Below are positions 1 to 5,670 of a DNA stretch of 6,602 bases, in pieces; the stretch's first letter is position 1; each line of letters opens with the position of its first letter. Source of the DNA: Flavobacteriales bacterium (GTDB lineage: Bacteria > Bacteroidota > Bacteroidia > Flavobacteriales_F > PHOS-HE28); assembly GCA_020854015.1 (NCBI GenBank), contig JADZGG010000157.1, forward strand, positions 1 to 6,602, given 5' to 3'. Under the pieces are notes generated by a model, which saw only the letters and a list, made by a program, of their open reading frames with translations, was not told the DNA's origin and did no database searches. The position numbers and the translations under genes were made by a program.

Positions 1-1085
1 CGGTTCACTTCACGCCCCATGGCATCCAGCATCACGAGCTGCCCTTGTTCCAACGGATTGGCGAGCTCCAGCCAGAAACCGTTCACTGCCGGTGAGGGGT
101 ATAGCAGGGCTTTCGTTCGTGCACTGTTCGGGATGCCTTGACCAACACCGTCAATGGAATAGATGTCGAGGATGGCCAGGCAATACAAGGTGGTCCCGTC
201 CGTGTAGAGCTCATCTTGGGAGATCGCATCGGCCGCACCGAAACCTGAGTTGAAGGCAGCCCAAGTAACGCCCTGGTCGTAGGAGATCAGGCAACCGGTC
301 GGGGAAGGGCAGAGGGCATACACTTTGCCATCGAAGGCCATGAGATCACCGGCAGTAGGGTTTGAAGGGTCGCCGGTGGCGTCAAACCAACTGGCGCCGT
401 TGTTGGTGCTGTAGCGGATCCCGAAGGTGCAATTGATCACCAGGTTGCCGTTGCTTTCAGCGAGCGCGAACGTTGCATAGTTGGCGCTCGCCACTGCGGT
501 CCAGCTCAGGCCATTGTCCAAACTCTTGAACAGACCGACGCTTGTGCTGGCATACAGGCTATTGCCCACTTGTTTCAAGTGGTTCACTACGGCATTGCTG
601 CCCATACCTGAGTGTCCAATGCTCCAGCTGCTGCCCGTGCTGGTGCGCCAGATGCCACCGCCATTGGCGATCGTGCCGGCGAACATGGCCATCGTAACAC
701 CGCCGAAGGTGTAAAAGCGGTTGGCATAGACCGTGGAGGAGGCCGTGAGGCTCCCATTCGTATTCGCCCATGTGGCTCCACCGTTGTCGGAACGGTACAC
801 GCCGGACTCAGTGCCTACGAAGAGCCAAGTGCCGTTCGAGCCCACCGATCGCACGTAATAGTTGCCAGCTGATTGGGGAAGCCCCGTATTGACCTGAGTC
901 CATGAAGTACCACCGTTGATGCTCTTTTGGATGCCGGTAGGGAAGCAAGCCACATAGAGATCTCCGGCGTGGCTGGTCATGCTGCGCGAACTGATCAAGC
1001 CCGAACCAAGCGGGTTCCAAGCGGCGGTGAGCGATGAACAGGATAGAAGGGCGCCCAGCAGGAGCGCAAGAAATGAACGCGTCAT
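1..1085 (-). CDS. Secreted Asp-box (BNR/sortilin-like) repeat protein with T9SS type A sorting domain, 3' end cut by window edge
   Basis: The minus frame is open from the ATG at 1085 to base 1 (361 complete codons), with the stop beyond the left edge. Residues 1-22 form a hydrophobic signal peptide with a likely cleavage near LTA-A; an LLSC at 13-16 could be read as a lipobox but fits a sorted T9SS cargo less well. Asp-box motifs (S-x-D/N-x-G-x-S/T-W) occur at about residues 55-62 (SINGGTSW), 99-106 (SDNGGATW), 188-195 (SLDNGLSW), 226-233 (STNNGASW) and 268-275 (SYDQGVTW), with a degenerate copy near 149-154. Such motifs sit on blade turns of beta-propellers. From residue 328, LYPSPA followed by alternating hydrophobics and DAMGREV matches the T9SS type A C-terminal domain, so only about 40-50 residues are probably missing. 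The protein is therefore predicted to be exported and anchored at or released from the cell surface by T9SS. No catalytic residues of a sialidase can be assigned, and the ligand is unknown. Confidence 0.9.
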   Translation of the reverse strand, partial: MTRSFLALLLGALLSCSSLTAAWNPLGSGLISSRSMTSHAGDLYVACFPTGIQKSINGGTSWTQVNTGLPQSAGNYYVRSVGSNGTWLFVGTESGVYRSDNGGATWANTNGSLTASSTVYANRFYTFGGVTMAMFAGTIANGGGIWRTSTGSSWSIGHSGMGSNAVVNHLKQVGNSLYASTSVGLFKSLDNGLSWTAVASANYATFALAESNGNLVINCTFGIRYSTNNGASWFDATGDPSNPTAGDLMAFDGKVYALCPSPTGCLISYDQGVTWAAFNSGFGAADAISQDELYTDGTTLYCLAILDIYSIDGVGQGIPNSARTKALLYPSPAVNGFWLELANPLEQGQLVMLDAMGREVN

Positions 1086-1140
1086 GGTGTGATCAATGAT
1101 TCCGACGAAGCTAGGGCGCGCAGGACAACGGAGCGGAGGG

Positions 1141-1515
1141 TCAGGTCCGTCCCATTTTCAACGATCCAGTGGTCTGGATCTGCTGAAGCCTGACCTTCAC
1201 GACCTGAAAGGCCGGGCAATCCCGGTCGAGCAATGTGCCCAAGGAACGTCCCAAGTGGAAGGCTTTGGTGCCTTCGCCTTTTTCGCGTCGGATCAAGGCG
1301 TTCACCGTGGCCGGGTGGTACACTACAGCATCCTCCAGGCAGCGACGTACGCTAGCATCCAATTTGATATCCGGAGCCGTGGCATCCACACGCTGGATGC
1401 ATCCGCAGAGATCGTCGGAAAGGCGGTCCAAGGCTTGAACTGTCTGTCCATGCAACAGCACACCACCCATCAGGGCAAGGGCCAAGAGAACTGTACGTTG
1501 CGGTCGGAAGGCCAT
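1141..1515 (-). CDS. Small secreted protein of unknown function with four cysteines
   Basis: This 124-residue protein starts with ATG at 1515 and ends with TGA at 1141. Residues 1-28 are a clear signal peptide (basic start, hydrophobic core LLALALMGGVLL, cleavage likely after VQA). The mature part has four cysteines: C37 and C39 as a CGC pair, then C59 and C100. They could form two disulfides or bind a metal. The CGCI start, the RRCL segment and the region around DRDCPAF suggest an ordered domain of mostly helical type. I do not recognise a named family, but proteins with this cysteine pattern seem familiar among secreted Flavobacteriales hypotheticals (recollection only). It lies 55 bp upstream of the Asp-box gene on the same strand and could be co-transcribed with it. 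The longer antisense reading (1096-1539, plus) lacks a signal peptide or family pattern, so this strand is preferred. Confidence 0.75.
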   Translation of the reverse strand: MAFRPQRTVLLALALMGGVLLHGQTVQALDRLSDDLCGCIQRVDATAPDIKLDASVRRCLEDAVVYHPATVNALIRREKGEGTKAFHLGRSLGTLLDRDCPAFQVVKVRLQQIQTTGSLKMGRT

Positions 1516-1537
1516 GGCAGCGAATCAGACTTCAAGT

Positions 1538-1545
1538 GAAAGATA
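1538..1545 (-). promoter_or_regulatory. Possible -7 box for the leftward genes
   Basis: Read on the minus strand the bases are TATCTTTC, one mismatch from the Bacteroidota -7 consensus TAnnTTTG, about 22 bases before the ATG at 1515. An ATTG lies upstream, but its spacing of about 15 bases is shorter than the usual 19 or so, so this is a weak call. Confidence 0.3.
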
Positions 1546-1565
1546 CATGGAACCGTCATTCAATG

Positions 1566-1609
1566 ATCCCGATGGGATGGTCCGTTCATGAACAGTGAAC
1601 TGTGAAGCT
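1566..1609. promoter_or_regulatory. Cluster of short dyads and a 7-bp repeat between divergent genes, candidate operator
   Basis: Three dyads lie within 40 bp. ATCCC-gat-GGGAT is at 1566-1578, the perfect palindrome GTTCATGAAC at 1584-1593, and ACAGT-ga-ACTGT at 1592-1603. From 1589 the same bases also read as three 7-bp units (TGAACAG, TGAACTG, TGAAGCT). The last dyad overlaps the predicted -33 region of the rightward promoter, where a repressor would act. I cannot match it to a Zur, Fur or CopY-type box, so the role is inference from position. Confidence 0.35.
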
Positions 1610-1630
1610 GTGCGGATCAACTTAACTTTG
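1601..1630 (+). promoter_or_regulatory. Bacteroidota-type promoter for the receptor cassette
   Basis: TAACTTTG at 1623-1630 matches the -7 consensus TAnnTTTG exactly. TGTG at 1601-1604, a one-mismatch version of the -33 TTTG, precedes it by 18 bases, close to the usual spacing. The -7 box ends only four bases before the ATG at 1635, so the transcript would be leaderless or nearly so. This supports 1635 as the first gene of the rightward unit. Confidence 0.6.
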
Positions 1631-1634
1631 AACC

Positions 1635-1952
1635 ATGTCCACTTCCTTGGTCCGTCACACTTTCGCTCTGCTATTGCTGGGCGTGATGGTGTTCTGGACC
1701 ATGCCTCGGACCGTGTTCCACGAGTGTTCCGGTAAGAGTGCTCATCACGAACGGGAAGCCGCTCGGTCGGTGAAGACCGATGAGCATTGTTCGCTCTGCG
1801 AACTGACGGCGCCCCCTATGGTGCATGATGCGCAGTACTTGAGCTGCGGGTACTTCACCTTGGTCCTTTCCGAGGTTTCCGAGCAGTCGACTTCAAGCTG
1901 CGTCGCCGCTCTGATCGAACGGACCGGCCGCGGCCCTCCTGCCTTGGGGTGA
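1635..1952 (+). CDS. Small His/Cys-rich secreted or membrane-anchored protein leading the receptor cassette
   Basis: This is a 105-residue protein. Residues 8-23 form a hydrophobic segment serving as signal peptide or single anchor. The following part is rich in potential metal ligands: HEC at 29-31, HH at 37-38 and HCSLC at 51-55, then H64, C71 and C89. It ends in a basic, proline-containing tail with RGPP at 99-102. The overall plan (N-terminal hydrophobic segment, HxC/CxxC ligands, terminal R-x-PP) recalls DUF2946-like small proteins found beside metal transport genes, but I cannot assign it firmly. It precedes the TonB receptor gene by 89 bp on the same strand, and the only good promoter seen lies directly before it, so the two are probably one transcript. 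A role in sensing or handling the metal taken up by the receptor is inference. Confidence 0.7.
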   Translation: MSTSLVRHTFALLLLGVMVFWTMPRTVFHECSGKSAHHEREAARSVKTDEHCSLCELTAPPMVHDAQYLSCGYFTLVLSEVSEQSTSSCVAALIERTGRGPPALG

Positions 1953-2041
1953 GCGCTGTCCTTCCTGGCGGCTTGGCGTCTCATACGCTCCGGTCTGTGA
2001 TGGTCTGCTGACCGTCCCGTCGATCACTTTCATCAGCATTC

Positions 2042-4366
2042 ATGTTCCGTTCGGCTTTATTGGTCCTATTCCCTTGTTATGTGTTCGCCCAACCGACTAG
2101 CTGCGAGCTTGTTCTGAGCGGTCATGTTTCCGATGAACATGACCGCTCAGGATTGGGCTTTGCAGAGGTGCGGGTCCTTGAGCTTGCGCGATCCGTTCAA
2201 GCCGATGAGCTGGGTGCATATCGGATCGATTGGCTATGCTCTGGGACCTACACCTTGCAGGTCGCGCATCTCGGTTGCGATCCGGTCACGGTCAAAGTCC
2301 AGGTCTCGCGATCCATGGCGAAGGATCTCTTCCTCGAACATCACGGGTCCGAGTTAAGGGACCTTGAGGTGATCCGCAAACGGCCGGATGAGAACGTCGG
2401 ACTTTCTCGGACCGAGCTGGACAAGGTCGCCTTGGAGTCGTCGACGGGAAGAACGTTGGCAGAGGCACTGTCCAACATCCCCGGTGTCAATATGTTGAGC
2501 TCAGGGCCGACCATCAACAAGCCTGTGATCCATGGCCTGTATGGGAACAGGATCCTCACATTGAACCAAGGTATCCGCCAGGAGGATCAGCAATGGGGCA
2601 CCGAGCACGCACCGAACCTTGATCCCTTTTCCAGCGATCGGATCACCGTTGTTAAAGGAGCGGCTTCGGTCCAGTATGGCGCCGATGCCATGGGGGGCGT
2701 GATCATAACTGAGCCCGTTGAACTTCCAAGGGAGGGAGGGGAACGAGGTGAAGTGCGTGGCGTGGGCCTGTGGAACGGCCGTGGGGTTGGTGGCAATGGA
2801 TCATTGCAAGGCACGGTGACTGCCATTCGTGGGCTTGGTTGGCGTGTGCAGGGTGGTGGGCGCTACATCGGCGATGCACAAGCCCCGGCCTATGTGCTCA
2901 GCAATACGGGAATGCGTGAGTCCGGGGGCTCGGCGGCACTTGGCTGGCATCGCTTCCGGGGCGGCGTGGATGTATTCTACAGCTACTTTGCTCGTGAACT
3001 GGGCATTCTAAGGGCCTCGCACATCGGCAACCTGACCGACCTACGGAACGCCATTGAAAGCGGTGATCCATGGTATCAAGCGCCGTTCACTTACACGATC
3101 GAAGCGCCCCGACAATCCGTGCGGCACCACCTGCTGAAGGTGGAGTCCTCCTATCGCATCACCGACCGTAACGAGCTTGTACTTACTTACGGCTATCAGG
3201 CGGATGACCGTCAGGAGTTCGACATCCGAAGAGGTGGGCGTTCCGAACGACCCGCCATCGATCTGTGGCTGGTGACGCACACGGGGGATGCAGTGTTCAA
3301 GCACTTCATTGGAAAGCACGTGCACGGTAAAGTGGGCGCGAACGGGGTCCTCCAGCGCAATTCGAACCTTCCAGGCACGGGCATCAGGCCTTTGATACCG
3401 GATTTCCAGAAGTCCTCCGGCGGCGTGTTCGTGTTGGAACATATGCCATTGGGTGATCGGCTGGAGTTCGAGGCTGGGGCACGACTCGAAGTGTCACGCT
3501 TGGAAATAGGGAAGTATGACAATAACGATGCGTACATCACCCCGGAGCACGCGTTCGTGAACCACGCGTTCAGCGTAGGCGTGAACAGAACATTCGCTGA
3601 CAGCGCACACCTCAGGGCCAACGTCAGCTCGGCATACAGACCACCTCAGGTGAGCGAACTGTACAGCGAAGGCTTGCACCACGGTTCAGCTGCCATCGAG
3701 ATCGGTGATCCGTCCTTGGCCAGTGAACGGTCCTTGAAGGCCACCATCGACCTCAATGGGCGCGCGCTTAAGAGCAAGTTGGAATGGGGTGCTACGGTCT
3801 ACTTTGATCGCATCGCCAATTACATCTACCTGCGTCCCCAGGGGTATCAGCTCACCATTCGTGGCGCCTTTCCCGAATTCGCCTATGTGGCCACGGATGC
3901 CCTGCTCTGGGGTCTCGACCTTTCCGGTGAGTTCGCTGTCGGTCCGCATTGGGCGCTGCGCTCGCGTTGGAGCTTCGTGCGTGGACGTGATCGGAAGCTT
4001 GACGAGTGGCTATTCCAGATGCCTTCCGATAGAGGTGTCAACAGTCTGGTCTGGAGAAGCCAGAAAGTCGGTGGCTGGCGAGCAATTGAAGCATCAGCCA
4101 TCAGTACGCTCGTATTCGAACAGACACGCTTTCCTGTCGGGCTCGACTTCACCACCCCGCCACCCGGATATCAGCTGCTGGGTTTCTCTTTCAGTGCTTC
4201 CAAGCCTTTGGGGAAGAACGAATTGCGAATTGGGATCCAAGGAAGCAACCTGCTGAATATGACATACCGCGACTATCTGGACCGTTTTCGGTATTTCGCC
4301 GACGCAAGGGGATCGGATGTGTCGGTGATGGTCCGATACTCGTGGGGGGCGCCCCCCGCGCATTGA
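2042..4366 (+). CDS. TonB-dependent outer-membrane receptor, ZnuD-like (probable metal uptake)
   Basis: This 774-residue protein has a length typical for the family. It has a signal peptide (1-16, cleavage at VFA-QP) and a carboxypeptidase-D regulatory-like domain at about 21-105, the N-terminal extension common in Bacteroidota receptors. A TonB-box-like strand (DLEVIRKRP, from 107) precedes the plug domain at about 120-225, which contains IPGVN, KPVIHGLYGNR (160-170), the QQWGTEHAP segment (183-191) and VVKGAASVQYGADAMGGV. The beta-barrel runs from about 235 to the end and includes GTGIRPLIPDF, the plug-facing YRPPQVSELYSEGLHHGS stretch with H546 and H547, and a last strand VSVMVRYSW followed by an unusual GAPPAH tail. 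The KPVI-GLYGNR, QQWG-EHA and LYS-G-HH signatures are those of the ZnuD-like group (zinc uptake in Neisseria), which supports a metal substrate without proving it. Energy would come from TonB-ExbBD, not present here. It sits between a His/Cys-rich small protein and a surface lipoprotein gene. Its early codons contain a strong inverted repeat (2114-2150). ATG 2042 is chosen because it begins the signal peptide. Confidence 0.93.
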   Translation: MFRSALLVLFPCYVFAQPTSCELVLSGHVSDEHDRSGLGFAEVRVLELARSVQADELGAYRIDWLCSGTYTLQVAHLGCDPVTVKVQVSRSMAKDLFLEHHGSELRDLEVIRKRPDENVGLSRTELDKVALESSTGRTLAEALSNIPGVNMLSSGPTINKPVIHGLYGNRILTLNQGIRQEDQQWGTEHAPNLDPFSSDRITVVKGAASVQYGADAMGGVIITEPVELPREGGERGEVRGVGLWNGRGVGGNGSLQGTVTAIRGLGWRVQGGGRYIGDAQAPAYVLSNTGMRESGGSAALGWHRFRGGVDVFYSYFARELGILRASHIGNLTDLRNAIESGDPWYQAPFTYTIEAPRQSVRHHLLKVESSYRITDRNELVLTYGYQADDRQEFDIRRGGRSERPAIDLWLVTHTGDAVFKHFIGKHVHGKVGANGVLQRNSNLPGTGIRPLIPDFQKSSGGVFVLEHMPLGDRLEFEAGARLEVSRLEIGKYDNNDAYITPEHAFVNHAFSVGVNRTFADSAHLRANVSSAYRPPQVSELYSEGLHHGSAAIEIGDPSLASERSLKATIDLNGRALKSKLEWGATVYFDRIANYIYLRPQGYQLTIRGAFPEFAYVATDALLWGLDLSGEFAVGPHWALRSRWSFVRGRDRKLDEWLFQMPSDRGVNSLVWRSQKVGGWRAIEASAISTLVFEQTRFPVGLDFTTPPPGYQLLGFSFSASKPLGKNELRIGIQGSNLLNMTYRDYLDRFRYFADARGSDVSVMVRYSWGAPPAH
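2114..2150. repeat. Perfect 15-bp inverted repeat (7-nt loop) inside the receptor gene
   Basis: The left arm CTGAGCGGTCATGTT (2114-2128) is the exact reverse complement of the right arm at 2136-2150, with loop TCCGATG. G-U pairs at both ends and one further A-U pair could lengthen the RNA stem slightly. It covers codons 25-37, just after the signal peptide, at the first strand of the carboxypeptidase-D-like domain. There is no T-run after it, so it is not a standard intrinsic terminator. The encoded residues (L-S-G-H-V-S-D-E-H-D-R-S) fit the domain, so it is not an obvious insertion. Confidence 0.9.
4344..4357. repeat. GC palindrome (G6-CG-C6) at the end of the receptor gene
   Basis: Six G, then CG, then six C form a perfect 14-bp self-complementary block, flanked by further G-C pairs after one mismatch. 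It encodes the tail after the last barrel strand (GAPP) and ends nine bases before the stop at 4364-4366. As RNA it could form a short stem with a GCGC loop. No T-run follows, so it could pause or stabilise a transcript end but is not a canonical terminator. Confidence 0.6.
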
Positions 4367-4414
4367 GAGGGATCAACGCTATATGGAACTGAACGAACAT
4401 TGAACCACTGCAAC

Positions 4415-5002
4415 ATGACGACGAACACCCGAATTCAACGCGTAGCCATCCTGTTGTGCTCCGCCACGCTCATCTTCTCGTGCAAGAAGGATACGGAGGA
4501 CCCTGTGACCCCCACCAACCCTCCGGTGAACGAGGAGGAACTGATCACCACGGTACGCATCACTTTCAACACGCTTTCCGATGCGGAGTACAAGTACTTC
4601 GTGTTCACGGACCTGGACGGTGATGGAGGGAATGCACCTGTGATCACAGCGGATACATTGTCCGCGGATTCGATCTACAACATGAACATTGAAGTACTGA
4701 ACGAGAGCGTAAGTCCGATCGACGAGATCACCCAGGAGATCATCGCAGAGGGCGTCGACCACCAGTTCTTCTATCAGGTGACGGGTGCGAACCTGCTCCT
4801 GGCCTATGGTGATGCTGATGCGAATGGTCTACCGATCGGCCAATCCGGTAGCTGTATCGCCGCCGGACCAAGCAGTGGAAGCTTGAAGGTGACGCTGCGG
4901 CACCAACTCGACAAGACCGGCTCAGGGGTCAGCTCCGGTGACATCACGAACGCCGGTGGCGACACGGATGTGGAGGTGACCTTCCCTGCGGTCATTCAAT
5001 AG
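4415..5002 (+). CDS. Probable surface-exposed lipoprotein, conserved companion of the receptor
   Basis: The protein has 195 residues from ATG 4415. A TTG at 4400 would add five residues (MNHCN) before the signal peptide and is less likely. The lipoprotein signal is clear: basic start, hydrophobic core, IFSC with the acylated cysteine at 23. KKDTED follows directly and resembles the K-(D/E)-rich lipoprotein export signal that sends Bacteroidota lipoproteins to the cell surface. A Pro/Thr linker leads to a compact beta-rich domain beginning EEELITTVRITF (40-51). It contains DLDGDGG (67-73), a DADANG segment (133-138) and a terminal block with LRHQLDK, SSGDITNAGGDTD and VEVTF. From memory, very similar proteins are common next to this receptor type in Flavobacteriia and are often labelled 'type 1 periplasmic binding fold superfamily protein', a label I cannot confirm. 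The gene starts 48 bp after the receptor stop, so co-transcription is likely. A role as substrate-capturing partner is inference; the Asp-rich motifs and H116/H163 could bind metal. Confidence 0.85.
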   Translation: MTTNTRIQRVAILLCSATLIFSCKKDTEDPVTPTNPPVNEEELITTVRITFNTLSDAEYKYFVFTDLDGDGGNAPVITADTLSADSIYNMNIEVLNESVSPIDEITQEIIAEGVDHQFFYQVTGANLLLAYGDADANGLPIGQSGSCIAAGPSSGSLKVTLRHQLDKTGSGVSSGDITNAGGDTDVEVTFPAVIQ

Positions 5003-5052
5003 TGTTACGTACTGGGACCCACGGCATTCACGTTCGATATCCGATCGATCGC

Positions 5053-5670
5053 ATGCGCACAGCACCCATAGTACTCGCCCTTTGCCTACCCTTGTTCGTT
5101 TCCTGTCAGACCCCGAACCCTGAGCGGGAAGTGGGCAGTTCGGTCCCACCAGCTGCTGTTGTCATTACGGATCGGGCTTCTCAGGTATCCTTGGCGCGTT
5201 TGGTGGACAGTCTGCACTTGGACGCCACGACCATGCGCTTTCATGTTGACAAGAGCGAGCGGATCTTTGAGGTGTTCGTGAACGACACATTGCGCAAGAG
5301 CTACCCCTGTGTCCTGGGTGAGAAACCTGTGGGCGACAAGTACTACCAAGGCGATCGCCGCACTCCGGAAGGCACATTCACGTTCCGCAGCAAGCGTGTG
5401 CATGACCAATGGCACAAGTTCATCTGGGTGGACTATCCGAATGCGGAGAGTTGGAAGCGATACAAAGCGAGACAAGCGAAGGGCGAGATCCCGGCTGGCA
5501 AGGATATCGGCGGCGAGATCGGCATCCACGGCGTGCCTGATGGCATGGACCATTGGATCGATCAGGCACAGGATTGGACCTGGGGTTGCATTGCACTGCG
5601 AAATGCCGATGTGGACGAGATCTATCCGTACATCCGCCCACAGCGAACATTGATGGAGATCGTTCCTTAA
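5053..5670 (+). CDS. Lipoprotein L,D-transpeptidase/YkuD-domain enzyme, YafK-like
   Basis: The protein has 205 residues from ATG 5053. The frame also opens at a GTG at 5002 overlapping the upstream stop, but that would put 17 polar residues ahead of the signal peptide. Residues 1-17 are a lipoprotein-type signal ending LFVSC (cysteine 18; Phe at -3 is slightly unusual). The YkuD domain spans about 62-205: a first strand MRFHVDKSERIFEVF, then GDRRTPEG (101-107), IGIHG with the conserved His at 159, and the nucleophile Cys179 in TWGCIALRN. YkuD enzymes act on peptidoglycan stem peptides in the periplasm by 3-3 cross-linking, protein attachment, or hydrolysis as in E. coli YafK/DpaA. The TWGCIAL form, in place of the classical SHGC(I/V)R, points to the YafK-like subgroup, so transferase or hydrolase activity cannot be decided. 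It lies 50 bp after the lipoprotein gene on the same strand, and its stop overlaps that of the opposing PPC gene. Confidence 0.9.
   Translation: MRTAPIVLALCLPLFVSCQTPNPEREVGSSVPPAAVVITDRASQVSLARLVDSLHLDATTMRFHVDKSERIFEVFVNDTLRKSYPCVLGEKPVGDKYYQGDRRTPEGTFTFRSKRVHDQWHKFIWVDYPNAESWKRYKARQAKGEIPAGKDIGGEIGIHGVPDGMDHWIDQAQDWTWGCIALRNADVDEIYPYIRPQRTLMEIVP

Noticed and set aside
1382..1404. GCATCC / GGATGC inverted repeat with 7-base loop in the four-cysteine gene
   Set aside because: The arm is only six bases and inside coding sequence, expected by chance in a window this size.
1096..1539. 147-residue plus-strand open frame opposite the four-cysteine protein
   Set aside because: It is longer than the minus-strand gene but has no signal peptide or recognisable motif. 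The minus strand gives a textbook signal peptide and ordered Cys pattern.
1926..1935. GGCCGCGGCC palindrome near the end of the small His/Cys gene
   Set aside because: It is a short GC-only palindrome without a loop or T-run, not a terminator and likely by chance.
1953..2041. Possible separate promoter or riboswitch before the receptor gene
   Set aside because: Only 4-5-bp dyads and no TAnnTTTG box were found in the 89 bases, so read-through from 1635 is the simpler view.
3756..4256. 166-residue plus-strand open frame inside the receptor gene
   Set aside because: It is out of frame within conserved beta-barrel coding sequence and has no motif of its own.
5042..5051. 10-bp palindrome CGATCGATCG just before the YkuD start
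   Set aside because: It is a simple GATC repeat of a length common by chance, with no supporting promoter or second site.
5002..5052. GTG start overlapping the lipoprotein stop for the YkuD gene
   Set aside because: It would place 17 polar residues before the lipoprotein signal. ATG 5053 starts directly at the signal peptide.
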